A stretch of DNA of 64,000 nt. It comes from Gordionus sp. m RMFG-2023 (Eukaryota > Nematomorpha > Gordioida > Chordodea > Parachordodidae). The DNA is taken from the NCBI RefSeq assembly GCF_954871325.1, contig NC_088777.1, forward strand, positions 744,001 through 808,000. Reading direction: 5' to 3'. Of this stretch, positions 1-12,500 are shown in pieces (the first letter of the stretch is position 1; each line of letters begins with the position of its first letter). The notes below the pieces were generated by a model, which was given only the letters and a program-made list of their open reading frames with translations, was not told the origin of the DNA and searched no databases. The position numbers and the translations under genes are program-made.

Positions 1-957
1 TTTTTGTGATCGATAAAGAACCGCCATCACTTCAAGATGTCAAGAATTGTATCTTTGATTGTATCTAATTAATATAATGTAAATATATATATTTCATTTT
101 AAATCAATTGTCTCACCTATTCCATCGTCATTGATGGCTCTTAAGTAGGTATCTAATGTTGATTAGTTTAATATAGAAAATTTTTAAATAATATAAAGAA
201 CATCTTTTTGAAGATCTCAGGATCTCTCAACTAAGATCTAAAACAATAAGGAACTCAAACGGGAACAAACTTTTTTGATTAAAATGGGGTATAAAAATAA
301 ATTGAACCATTATTATATTATCCAAAATAAAGTATAAATCAGAAAGATAAATTAAAGAGGTTATTTTCATATTTTTCAGGTTAAATTTTATTTTATAAAA
401 TATCATTTTGAAATGATACATTTTGCAAAGTATATATTTTTTTAAAATGCAAAAATGGTATAATAAATGTTAATTTAAAGAATTAATTATTTTTATTTAG
501 GGTCATTTCAAAACACAAGTAAAATAAGAATATTAAAAGGGACATATTAATACAAATATCTTCATATAATCTTATAAAACTATGTTGTGAAATATATAAA
601 AACTTAAATAAATATATTTTTTATATAAAACTTTATATTATAATATACTTTGTATATTGTGTGAATTTTCTGTTTTAAATACAGAATAAAAAAAAAATTA
701 CGTATATGTATATAATTAAGTAAATTGGGTAGCACAAATTTAATTTCATATTTGAATTATATTTTTCTCTATTGTCATTTTCTCGATATGTTAATAAAAC
801 AAGGCTAGCCATTTTAAAATGGGATCTGTGAGTAAATAGTTTGGAGTATGATGTAAATAATACGTAAAAAGAACTGTATTTAAATATTATTATTGAGGGT
901 AATTTGTGTAATATGTATATTATTTAAGATTACGATTCACTTTAAAATTCCATTATC
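1..957. other. AT-rich intergenic stretch
   Basis: Low-complexity AT-rich sequence with no exon-like open frame on either strand. Nothing is recognised before the target-site duplication at 958-965. Confidence 0.5.
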
Positions 958-1059
958 TATACGGGTAGTGTTGTTAAAAAGTCGAGTTCTTACGACTTGC
1001 GACTCGAGTCGTAGTCGTAAAAAACGGCTCCGACTCAAGCCGATCAATGAGCCGCATGA

Positions 1060-1424
1060 GTCGGCTCACTTAGTCGGCTCGTTTAGTCGGCTCGTTAGTC
1101 GGCTCGCTTAGTCGGCTCGCTTAGTCGGCTCGTCTTAGTCGGCTCGCTTAGTCGGCTCGCTTAGTCGGCTCGCTTAGTCGGCTCGCTTAGTCGGCTCGCT
1201 TAGTCGGCTCGCTGTAGTCGGCTCGCTTAGTCGGCTCGCTTAGTCGGCTCGCTTAGTCGGCTCGCTTAGTCGGCTCGCTTAGTCGGCTCGCTTAGTCGGC
1301 TCGCTTAGTCGGCTCGCTTAGTCGGCTCGCTTAGTCGGCTCGCTTAGTCGGCTCGCTTAGTCGGCTCGCTTAGTCGGCTCGCTTAGTCGGCTCGCTTAGT
1401 CGGCTCACTTAGTCGGCTCACTTA
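1060..1424 (+). repeat. 13-bp tandem array, left arm
   Basis: About 27 head-to-tail copies of cttagtcggctcg, far more GC-rich than the surroundings. A few units differ by one or two bases or are shortened or lengthened. The array is preceded by a compound palindromic block (acgacttgcgactcgagtcg) adjacent to the element end. Confidence 0.9.
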
Positions 1425-2224
1425 CCGTGGGCTCAGAGGGTAGCTTGAGTTTATTTTAAATTTAGAGCCAAAAATTATTTTTATGTTATTGAGAAATTTT
1501 AAATAATAGTAGAATTTTATTTATTTATTTTTAGTAAAATAATTTATTTTATTTATATTTTATTTAATGCAAATAATATGTTTTGATTTGATTATAATAA
1601 AAATGGATTTATTTATTTGATTTTTTTTAAATAAAAAAAAATTAATATTTTTGAGCTAAAAATTTTAAGCAAAAAATATTTTTTGAAGTACAAAAATATT
1701 TTTGAAACATATTTTGCTGATTTTTTGAAGAAATTTTAATCTTTTGTTTTATCATAAAATTTTATTCTTTTTTTAATTATATCATAAATAAATAATCTTT
1801 TAGGTCAAATCTTCTATAGTTTTTTTTATATTATTTTTATAAATATATCTATATTTTAAGTTTATTATTAGAGGTGGCTTTTTCTAAATATTTTTTTAAT
1901 AAATATATTTATATTTTAAGAATATTAAAAGAGATGGTTTTTCTTTTTCTAAATAGTTTTTTTTTAAAATATATCTATATTTTAAGTATATTAAAAGAGG
2001 TGGTTTTTCTAAATTATTTTTTTATTAATATTTATGTCAAACTTTTTTTTTAATGCGACAATTGTCATATGCGTTATTTTTTAAGATTTTTGAAATTTTT
2101 GGACACAAAAGGGTTATAATATAATTTATATTGTAAAGATATTATATTATAAATTCAATGAAGATGTTCCCTGGAAAAATGATAATTATCATAATAGGTA
2201 GGTATAACATATAAGATTTTTTTG

Positions 2225-3195
2225 TGACGCTAATGGGCATAAATATGTTTCTTTAACAGGTGAAATTTAATGTAGATGTACCCTAGATAAATGACAATTG
2301 TCATAATAGTTATTTTTAAAGTTTTTCGAATTTTTTTGACGTAAATAGGCTAAAATAAGTACTGCTAATGTCTAAATAAAACTTCAGTGAAGATGTACCC
2401 TAGAAAAGTAACAATTGTCATAATCGTTGTTTTTAAAGTTTTTCGAATTTTTTTGAGGTAAATGGGCTAAAATAAGCATTGCTAACATGTTTAAATAAAA
2501 TTTAAGTGAAGATGTACCCTAGATAAGTGACAATTGTCATAATCGTTGTTTTTAAAGTTTTTCGAATTTTTTTAACGTAAATGGGCTAAAATAAGCATTG
2601 CTAACATGTTTAAATAAAATTTTAGTGAAGATGTACGATAGATAAGTGACAATTGTCATAATCGTTGTTTTTAAAGTTTTTCGAATTTTTTTGACGTAAA
2701 TGGGCTAAAATAAGCATTGCTAACATGTTTAAATAAAATTTTAGTGAAGATGTACGATAGATAAGTGACAATTGTCATAATCGTTGTTTTTAAAGTTTTT
2801 CGAATTTCTTTGACGTAAATGGGCTAAAATAAGCATTGCTAACATGTTTAAATAAAATTTAAGTGAAGATGTACCCTAGATAAGTGACAATTGTCATAAT
2901 CGTTGTTTTTAAAGTTTTTCGAATTTTTTTGACGTAAATGGGCTAAAATAAGCATTGCTAACATGTTAAAATATAATTTAAGTGAAGATGTACCCTAGAT
3001 AAGTGACAATTGTCATAATCGTTGTTTTTGAAGTTTTTTGAAATTTTTTGATACATAAAAATCTAAAATTAAAATTTCATGAAGATGTATCATATAAAAG
3101 TGACAATTGTCATAATCTCTATTTTTAAAAGTTTTTAAATTTTTTTGAAGCAAATAGGCTAAAATATAAATTGCTAACATGTTAAAATAAAATTT
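2225..3195 (+). repeat. 119-bp tandem repeats, left arm
   Basis: Successive units carry the palindrome gacaattgtc, at 2529, 2648, 2767, 2886 and 3005, an exact 119-bp period. Flanking copies at about 2290, 2408 and 3102 are more diverged. Each unit also holds gtgaagatgtaccctagat, ataatcgttgtttttaaag and a gggctaaaataagcattgct segment. No coding frame is apparent. Confidence 0.85.
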
Positions 3196-3475
3196 CAATC
3201 CAAACAATATAACAAATCTATATTTTCATTCTCATCATCTTGTTCCTTTTATCCTGCTTAAAATTTCATAAAAATATGCAAAGTGATTATTAAAGATAGC
3301 TGTAACCTATGTTAAATTCTAAACTTTTAAGATATGGATTCACAATCTTATTCCTTTAATTAATAAATTTTAATGCTAGTATAACCTTGCATTCACAGTA
3401 CGCAAATATTTTTGTATACTCGTGGAAAAATAGTGCTGAGTCTGAATTCAGGGTAACCCATTTACATCAAAGAAC

Positions 3476-4140
3476 TTTAAAATTAACGATTATAAAATTG
3501 TCACTTTTCAATGGTATATCTTCATGAAATTTTAATTTAGCATGTTTACAATCTATATTTTAACCCATTTGCAACAAAAATATTCAAAAAAACCTTATTA
3601 ACAACGATTATGACAATTGATACTTATCTATGATACATCTTCACTTAAATTTTATTTAAACATGTTAGCAATGCTTATTTTAGCCCATTTACGTCAAAGA
3701 AATTCGAAAAACTTTAAAAACAACGATTATGACAATTGTCACTTATCTAGGGTACATCTTCACTTAAATTTTATTTAAACATGTTAGCAATGCTTATTTT
3801 AGCCCATTTACGTCAAAAAAAATCGAAAAACTTTAAAAACAACGATTATGACAATTGTCACTTATCTAGGGTACATCTTCACTAAAATTTTATTTAAACA
3901 TGTTAGCAATGCTTATTTTAGCCCATTTACCTCAAAAAAATTCGAAAAACTTTAAAAACAACGATTATGACAATTGTCACTTATCTAGGGTACATCTTCA
4001 CTTAAATTTTATTTAGACATTAGCAGTACTTATTTTAGCCTATTTACGTCAAAAAAATTTAAAAAACTTTAAAAATAACTATTATGACAATTGTCATTTA
4101 TCTAGGGTACATCTACATTAAATTTCACCTGTTAAAGAAA
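3476..4140 (-). repeat. 119-bp tandem repeats, right arm (inverted)
   Basis: The same 119-bp family as in the left arm, in inverse orientation, with gacaattgtc about every 119 bases (about 3731, 3850, 3967, 4085). It has fewer units than the left arm. Confidence 0.8.
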
Positions 4141-4959
4141 CATATTTATGCCCATTAGCGTCACAAAAAAATCTTATATGTTATACCTACCTATTATGAT
4201 AATTATCATTTTTCCAGGGAACATCTTCATTGAATTTATAATATAATATCTTTACAATATAAATTATATTATAACCCTTTTGTGTCCAAAAATTTCAAAA
4301 ATCTTAAAAAATAACGCATATGACAATTGTCGCATTAAAAAAAAGTTTGACATAAATATTAATAAAAAAATAATTTAGAAAAACCACCTCTTTTAATATA
4401 CTTAAAATATAGATATATTTTAAAAAAAAACTATTTAGAAAAAGAAAAACCATCTCTTTTAATATTCTTAAAATATAAATATATTTATTAAAAAAATATT
4501 TAGAAAAAGCCACCTCTAATAATAAACTTAAAATATAGATATATTTATAAAAATAATATAAAAAAAACTATAGAAGATTTGACCTAAAAGATTATTTATT
4601 TATGATATAATTAAAAAAAGAATAAAATTTTATGATAAAACAAAAGATTAAAATTTCTTCAAAAAATCAGCAAAATATGTTTCAAAAATATTTTTGTACT
4701 TCAAAAAATATTTTTTGCTTAAAATTTTTAGCTCAAAAATATTAATTTTTTTTTATTTAAAAAAAAATCAAATAAATAAATCCATTTTTATTATAATCAA
4801 ATCAAAACATATTATTTGCATTAAATAAAATATAAATAAAATAAATTATTTTACTAAAAATAAATAAATAAAATTCTACTATTATTTAAAATTTCTCAAT
4901 AACATAAAAATAATTTTTGGCTCTAAATTTAAAATAAACTCAAGCTACCCTCTGAGCCC

Positions 4960-5978
4960 ACTAAGTGAGCCGACTAAGTGAGCCGACTAAGCGAGCCGAC
5001 TAAGCGAGCCGACTAAGCGAGCCGACTAAGCGAGCCGACTAAGCGAGCCGACTAAGCGAGCCGACTAAGCGAGCCGACTAAGCGAGCCGACTAAGCGAGC
5101 CGACTAAGCGAGCCGACTAAACGAGCCGACTAAGCGAGCCGACTAAGCGAGCCGACTAAGCGAGCCGACTAAGCGAGCCGACTAAGCGAGCCGACTAAAC
5201 GAGCCGACTAAGTGAGCCGACTAAGCGAGCCGACTAAGCGAGCCGACTAAACGAGCCGACTAAGCGAGCCGACTAAGCGAGCCGACTAAGCGAGCCGACT
5301 AAACGAGCCGACTAAGTGAGCCGACTAAGCGAGCCGACTAAGCGAGCCGACTAAACGAGCCGACTAAGTGAGCCGACTAAGCGAGCCGACTAAACGAGCC
5401 GACTAAGCGAGCCGACTAAGCGAGCCGACTAAGCGAGCCGACTAAGCGAGCCGACTAAACGAGCCGACTAAGTGAGCCGACTAAGCGAGCTGACTAAGCG
5501 AGCCGACTAAACGAGCCGACTAAGTGAGCCGACTAAGCGAGCCGACTAAGCGAGCCGACTAAGCGAGCCGACTAAGCGAGCCGACTAAGCGAGCCGACTA
5601 AGCGAGCCGACTAAGCGAGCCGACTAAGCGAGCCGACTAAGCGAGCCGACTAAACGAGCCGACTAAGCGAGCCGACTAAGCGAGCCGACTAAGCGAGCCG
5701 ACTAAGCGAGCCGACTAAGCGAGCCGACTAAGCGAGCCGACTAAGTGAGCCGACTAAGCGAGCCGACTAAGCGAGCCGACTAAACGAGCCGACTAAGTGA
5801 GCCGACTAAGCGAGCCGACTAAACGAGCCGACTAAGCGAGCCGACTAAGCGAGCCGACTAAGCGAGCCGACTAAGCGAGCCGACTAAGCGAGCCGACTAA
5901 GCGAGCCGACTAAACGAGCCGACTAAGCGAGCCGACTAAACGAGCCGACTAAGCGAGCCGACTAAGTGAGCCGACTCA
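4960..5978 (-). repeat. 13-bp tandem array, right arm, expanded
   Basis: About 78 copies of the inverse 13-mer (gccgactaagcga), differing mainly at one triplet: aagcgag, aaacgag and aagtgag. The variants are not random. Runs such as aaacg, aagtg, aagcg, aagcg recur several times, indicating expansion of multi-unit blocks. Confidence 0.9.
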
Positions 5979-6069
5979 TGCGGCTCCTTGATCGGCTTGA
6001 GTCGGAGCCGTTTTTTACGACTACGACTCGAGTCGCAAGTCGTAAGAACTCGACTTTTTAACAACACTA

Positions 6070-7305
6070 ATCTCCACTAAAATTTTATTTAATCATGTTA
6101 GCAATGCTTATTTTAGCCCATTTACGTCAAAAAAATTCGAAAAACTTTAAAAACAACGATAATGACAATTGTCAATTATCTATCTTACATCTTCACTAAA
6201 ATTTTACCTGTTAAAGAAACATATTTTTACCCATTAGCGTCACAAAAAAATCTTATATGTTCAAAAATACCTACCTATTATGATAATTATCATTTTTCCA
6301 GGGAACATCTTCATTGAATTTATAATATAATATCTTTACAATATAAATTATATTATAACCCTTTTGTGTCCAAAAATTTCAAAAATCTTAAAAAATAACG
6401 CATATGACAATTGTCGCATTAAAAAAAGTTTGACATAAATATTAATAAAAAAATAATTTAGAAAAACCACCTCTTTTAATATACTTAAAATATAGATATA
6501 CTTATAAAAAAAATTATTTAGAAAAAGAAAAACCAGTATATATTCTTAAAATATAGATATATTAATAAAAAAATTATTTAAAAAAACCACCTCTTATAAT
6601 AAAATAAACTTAAAATATAGATATATTTATAAAAATAATATAAAAAAACTATAGAAGATTTGACCTAAAAGATTATTTATTTATGATAAAATAACAAAAG
6701 TATTTCTTAAAAAAGTTAAAAATTTATTAAAAAAATCAACAAAATATGTTTCAATATTTTTGTTCAAATTATTTTTTGCTTAAAATTTTTAGCTCGAAAA
6801 TATGAATTTTTTTTTATTTAAAAAAAATCAAATAAATAAATCCATTTTTATTATAAGATCAAAACATATTTGAAATAAAATTAAAAAAAATTTTTTGTTT
6901 GCTAATAATAAAATATTAACATTAAATATAAATAAAATAAATTATTTCACTAAAAATAAATAAATAAAATTCTACATTATTATTTAAAATATCTAATAAC
7001 ATAAAAATAAATTTTGACTCTAAATTTAAATTAAACTCAAGCTAACCTCTGAGTCCACTTAGTGAGCCGACTAAGTGAGCCGACTAAGCGAGCCGACTAA
7101 GTGAGCCGACTAAGCGAGCCGACTAAGCGAGCCGACTAAGCGAGCCGACTAAGCGAGCCAACTAAGCGAGCCGACTAAGTGAGCCGACTAAATGAGTCGA
7201 CTAATGCGGCTCATTTAGTCGACTCGAGTCTGAGCCGTTTTATCGACTAGAAACTAGGCTCGAGTCGTAGCTAAGTCGACTCGGCTTAGCCGTTTAACAA
7301 CACTA
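6070..7305 (-). repeat. second, diverged right arm of the foldback element
   Basis: This stretch repeats, in the same orientation, the inner part of the right arm (compare about 3890-4990): two 119-bp-type units, the block with attataacccttttgtgtcc, the A-rich zone and a short 13-bp array (about 7060-7205). It ends in a divergent terminus, cgtttaacaacacta. It is the arm that abuts the right target-site duplication. Confidence 0.7.
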
Positions 7306-7313
7306 TATACGGG

Positions 7314-8883
7314 GGCCTGACATTAAATGCTTTCTCCTAGTGTGCCTGCCTCCAATATTAAAAACTAAGCGGCATCCATGTTGACATTTTATCAACCTGA
7401 GATCGGAATATAGGCTGTGAAATGCTTTACCTATTAAAATCCGATTTTGCCAAAATTTGCTTATCCAAAACTTTCTTCAATTCCACTTACTTACCTCTAT
7501 TTTTCAATCTTCTCCAGGTTCTTCTATTGCAGTGTCATCGTCACCATCTCATCTTTAATTCGATGAATACTTCCATCCGATGGAAAATTCTAGAGATATA
7601 TTCTTGGTTACATGGTCAATAGATCAGTTTCTTATTTGATTAATCTAAGTGTTCATATAGCGATACTCTCAGTTACTCTTGGAAAATTACTAAATACAGT
7701 TATTATTTTTTCTTAGGTATTCATACTTATAGGGGAGACCATTTTAGGTGGCTATCATTTGATCTACTATCTTAGCTTTCTCACTGTCTTCTAATAATTT
7801 CCCAATTTCTCATCAATAATAATGTATTTCTATCCTCTGCATCCTTCCCGCCTAATTTTCCCCGTTTCTATTTTATATTCTCCTATTGTATTTATTTTAA
7901 AATATTAAATTTAATATTTATCCCTTTAATATTTATTAATATAAAAATGAATTAGAGAGATATCAAGTTTAAAACGAGTTTTTTTTGTAATTTAAATTAA
8001 ATAACCTAAAAGAATACAATAACCTAAAAACCTAGAATAAATTAGCTAATATATAGCTTTTATCAAGGGCAAAATTATTTTACTAAGATAAACGCTAAAA
8101 AAGAAAGAAAGAAAGAAAGATTACAATAGTATTTTTCATATTTTATTTGAAGGAACTTGATTTAACGAAAAATTGTAATTGCAAAAATATCCTTTAAAAG
8201 AATTTTCAATGTGATTGATATTTGTATAAATTATATTAATAAAAAAAATAATATTTTTATTAAGAACCTGAAGTTTGATTGAATTTATGTTCCAATTGAG
8301 AAGCTAATTTGTCTATAAAAAATGAAAAAAATATATAAAATTCTTTCTATTAATCTGTCTTCAAAACTCATCTTTTTTTGAAAATAATATAAAGTTTAAG
8401 ATTATATTTTATTTCTCATTATTGATTGGATATTTAATCTTCGCATAATTTATTCCATAAGATCAATAGTTTTTTATAAGGTTCATAACTCCCTTCTCCC
8501 GCTAAAAATAAACAGTAGAAAAAGTTATTGTAGAATTTAAGAAATAACTTTACACAATAATTATATTTTTGTTACGATTTTCAGAATTTAATTAAGTAAT
8601 TTTTTTATTCTTTACTTGCATCGGCCAATCTAAATGTTCCTAGAACTTCAAAATGATCTAAATAATATATAATAATAAAATGAATTCTATCTATTGATGA
8701 AGTATGATGACTTAAGTATATATTTTTTTTAATTTTAGAAGTTTAAAAACGGAATCTAGAGAGTAATTGTCTATCGAAACTTTAGTTTATTATAATAAAT
8801 GGTATATAAAGATTTTTCTAAAATTATGATAATTTAAGATATATATTTAGATAATGAAATCTAAAACATTGTTTTTTATATAC
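7314..8883. other. intergenic, no confident gene
   Basis: Mostly AT-rich. A less AT-rich patch at 7320-7620 has short open frames on both strands but no supported exon. A short (aaag)n run lies at about 8100-8120. Confidence 0.4.
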
Positions 8884-8979
8884 CGATAGGATCACTGGCG
8901 TTCAACTTCAGGTGAAGGGCTTGGATGCCGATATCCTTGGTTAAGATCACGATCAAAGAATATTCTTCATTTTTGGCCT
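8884..8979 (-). CDS. candidate internal exon of an unidentified host gene
   Basis: Reading the minus strand, an acceptor ending ttcattccag at 8980 is followed by 96 bases that stay open in one frame, starting with two bases of a split codon. The translation contains AKNEEYSLIVILTK and ALHLKLNASDP. The exon closes with one base of the next codon before a gtatat donor. Base composition is clearly richer in G+C than the flanks, as for the mannosidase exons. I do not recognise the protein. The downstream exon is unclear: an acceptor tatatctctag near 7590 would add a short phase-matching tail. Its phase does not join directly to the candidate exon at 9575-9642, so the two may belong to different genes. 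Confidence 0.35.
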
Positions 8980-9514
8980 CTGGAATGAACAAATTTGTTT
9001 TAATTTCATCATGTACGAAGTATATCAAGGTATATACTATAAATTTAAACAAGTTAAAACTATTCCCTAATATGTATTATACAATCGATCAAAATTTCAA
9101 AATGTACATAAACAAAATAAAAGGTGTCAACACATTAATTTAATTTAATTTAATTTTATTATTAATTAATTAATATTGTTATAATCTCGAAACTTTTATG
9201 TCCTGGCTGCAAAGACGGACCCACAAAGAGAGATGAATTCTGGCAATTTTTAGCTAAATAAATATATTGAAATAATAAAAATATTGATATTTATGATTAT
9301 AAATATATGTTTTTCTCTTATAGATTCGTTTATATGCCATCTTAAGGATTCAGATTTTTTTTTGTTGTAATTTTTTGCTTTTTAATTTTTTATTAGTTTA
9401 TTAGTATCTATCTAATATCATAATTGAGTTTTGAAGAAAAAATATTTTAAAGTTTTAAAGTTGAATTTTTAAAAAAAATTTCAGATCGCTCTAGATATTT
9501 TAAACTTTTGAAAG

Positions 9515-9556
9515 AAAGGAAGAAAGTAGAAAGAAAGAAAGAAAGAAAGAAAGAAA
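9515..9556 (+). repeat. (aaag)n microsatellite
   Basis: Short, slightly interrupted run of aaag units. Confidence 0.8.
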
Positions 9557-9574
9557 TAAAGAAATTAGAATGTC

Positions 9575-12500
9575 TCACTTTGCAGATTCATCAGAACACT
9601 TTTTCTTCATAACGAGCATGCGGTAATCATCTTGTGTCATCACTGCATATAATTGTTGCACTTAGCATAAAATATAGGAGAAATTTATCACAAAAAATTA
9701 AATCTTTTTTTTTTAAAAGGGGTAAATTTATATATAACCGTTCGAACCACACTTGATTAAATCAAGGACCAAAAATTAATTAACATGCAATAAGACCCAG
9801 TTTGTTTTTTTTTTAATAATATTTATTTTGAAGGAATCTACGTGATAGATCATTCCGATAGACGGAACTAGCAAGTTAGCTCAAGAAAAAAACATAATCC
9901 TACGGATTCGAACCTAGAACCACTCAGGTTCGTAGGACCAGGCACTGAACCGGCAAGGCCACCATACGCTTCAAAACAATCAAAAATTTTTTTAATATCT
10001 TCTAAAATCTTTGAAAAAAAATTCTATAAGAAATAAAGCCTGAGGGGGTGAGTTTATTTATCAATGATGACAATTATACATAAGCCGATTATCAGTTAAC
10101 ACCCGAAATCTAGGTACCGATATCGATTTAATATCTGCCCGGGGTTTATAAATATAGAATTTTAAACGTCGGACTGTCAATTATTATAGCGATCGATGAA
10201 TACTTGTCTAAGTCTGTAGATTCCACTGTTGGGAGAGATGTCTAAGCCTGTAGAGTATCGCTTAGATAGATATGCAAACCTTTGTGCCAGCTATGGGAAA
10301 GATCTTCAGACTTGCGTATTCCTGGAAAATATTGAGTTGCCTGTTTAAAAAATTCGGCCTCAAATCGAGCCGTTTAACAACCTTACCTCAGCTGACAGTT
10401 AAAATCTGTTTTACGAGTTCAATTTTTCTAGATTAAAATCATCATCGTTTTCTCTAGATTTATTAACTAAATAAAAATGTCATCTCCTATGAACCGATTT
10501 TAAAAATGGATCAGCTGTCAAAATCGCGAACTCGCCACTCTGAATTCGAAGGTTGGGTGTAATAACATAGACGTTTTTAGGCTCAAGACACCCCTGTCCT
10601 CCAAAATAATGGTTATGATGCTAGACCTAGAAATTTTATTCAATATTTTTTTTTTTGGAAATATTTGCATTCATTATGCAAACAAATCTAAAGATTAAAG
10701 TTATAGCGATAATAATACATTTTAAAAATTAATTTTTTTTGAAAATTTTAATTCCCAAATTCATAAAACTTTTAGGCTTAAATGAATAACTTTTAACATC
10801 CATCCACGTGAACAAGATCGTTATCGACTAAATATATCCTAAATTCAAACCAAAGTGGTGTGGTTGAGCCCGAATTATGGTTCAGAAATTTTAAATTCTA
10901 TTTAGCCTAAACTTTGATAACAAGTGTATACTTAATCGGAAAATCTATTTTCTGGGGGCCCTGAAGCCACACACCGATCCGTATTTTATTTTATCTATCT
11001 TGGCGGTGATTAGGATACAACATAATATTTTCGTATATTATAATATGATAAAAAGTATTATTCATTGGATGTTAGTAAGAGAGGGGAGGGACTGAGCTCC
11101 CTTTTTTTCAAAATTTAACCCTATAAAATTTTATAGAAAAAGATTATAAAGGCGATTAACCAAAATTGTTCTTTAAAATAATAGCCAGAGACCAGCAATA
11201 CGTAGAGGAGAACTAAAAGACCTTCAATAAAATTGCGAGTCTGAAGATCTGTTTTGCATATCTCTCTATCCAGGCTACTTACTTTTGTGAATATCGCAAA
11301 TATTGTTTCGCGTATTAATATTCATTTTTAGACACCTAACTAGACCCCGGTTCGCTCTATTACTAGACATTTGGGTGGAATATGTTAAAATAAAAAAAAA
11401 ATTTTCAGGTCCATGATAAATATTTAGCTATTTGTTCAGGTCGGATTTTAAGGGGCCGGAGCCAGGAAATACGTCAATTGGTATAAGGCTAGCGGCCGCC
11501 TCCTGGTTGAACTTATTTCTAAATAGTCAGCTGTTCAAACCAGCCAAAAGAAAGAGGCGACTTAGATTTATGTAGCTAAATTATCTTCTTAATCCCCCCC
11601 CCTCCCCCTAACCCCCAATATTTATCATAATAAACAGTATTTAAGCTACCCCCTCAAAAAATCTTGTTTAGTCTTAGGGCTAAAAAAAAAAGCAATAATT
11701 TTTCTAATAATATAATGAACCAGTTAACCTCGTGTTTTTTTATAAAATAATGAGAAAAATATGATAATAAATTAAACCTTTTACTGAGCCATCAACTCCT
11801 GCTAATCCTCTAGATCCCAGTAAGAACACGAAGCCAAAGATTAACGGTAAAATCATTATTTTCTTCTTCTAAGATAGTAAATTTTAAATTTCCTTTTTTT
11901 TTTCTCGGAATTTTATTTTTATTTAAATAAAATAATATTTATATAAATGAAGAGAAGAAAAAAAAATAGAAAATAGGGAAGTAGGGTAGGGGGGAAGTGG
12001 GGTGAGTTTAGTTAGTTGTGCAATTAAATAGAAAAGAAACGTAAATATTAGATAATATTCTCTGTTTGTTTTGACTAACTCCCAAAAAATGCGAGAAAAT
12101 TCGCAAATAAATTATTTTCTCTCCTTGGACTGAGTCGTTCTAGTCTAAGCCGATAATCCGATTCTGTTGCGTGTTGGTTTGGTGTATGACGATTAGGATG
12201 GTTATAGCTTTCATAAATTTAAATCGATTAATCAGCTGGGGAAATTTATTCATTTAAAAATTGATTTTATTATTTATTTAAATTTCTTCATTTTGAAATC
12301 ACTTTGCAAAAAAAATAATACAAACAACAATTGTCAAAAATGTCAAAAAATATGGAAAATTTTTCTCAATTCTGGACCCCAGCTGTAAGATTATAAAAAT
12401 TAAAAAAAAATCTGGGCTGGGCTTAAAAATTTTGACTTCCGCAATTCTCCGATAAAAAAAAAATTTGTTGGAGTGATTGATTGTCAAATTCACATCTACT

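Larger units (their letters stand above)
966..6069. repeat. giant inverted repeat (foldback core)
   Basis: The first ~90 bases from 966 are matched almost exactly, in inverse, by the bases ending at 6069. Further in, 1430-3195 matches the inverse of about 3480-4955, including a shared block that reads ggctcagagggtagcttgag on the left. Arm lengths differ because the right 13-bp array is about 2.5 times longer and the left arm has more 119-bp units. The spacer near 3200-3475 is unique. The two arms would form a long hairpin. Confidence 0.8.
966..7305. mobile_element. 6.3 kb hAT-type foldback element with 8-bp target-site duplication
   Basis: The element begins with tagtgttgttaaa at 966 and ends with the inverse, tttaacaacacta, at 7305. 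The 8 bases tatacggg occur directly outside both ends (958-965 and 7306-7313), the target-duplication length made by hAT transposases. No transposase frame lies inside, so it is non-autonomous. The interior is a left arm (966 to about 3195), a unique spacer (about 3196-3475), a right arm (about 3476-6069) that ends in an exact inverse of the left terminus, and then a second, more diverged right arm (6070-7305). Each arm carries a 13-bp GC-rich array near its end and AT-rich, mostly 119-bp-periodic sequence further in. Terminus and target duplication are seen directly; the hAT assignment follows from them. Confidence 0.75.

Noticed and set aside
4304-4513. Minus-strand frame in the foldback element
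   Set aside because: Low-complexity Phe/Lys/Ile-rich translation of AT-rich repeat DNA that is mirrored in the other arm.
1060-5978. CRISPR-like repetitive look of the 13-bp arrays
   Set aside because: Units are directly head-to-tail with no spacers, in eukaryotic DNA within a transposon.
7420-7622. Plus-strand 66-codon frame
   Set aside because: No domain, no splice support; partly pyrimidine-rich intergenic sequence.
9895-9972. A functional tRNA gene
   Set aside because: Only the B box is intact; arms do not pair and the A box is degenerate, so a SINE head fits better.
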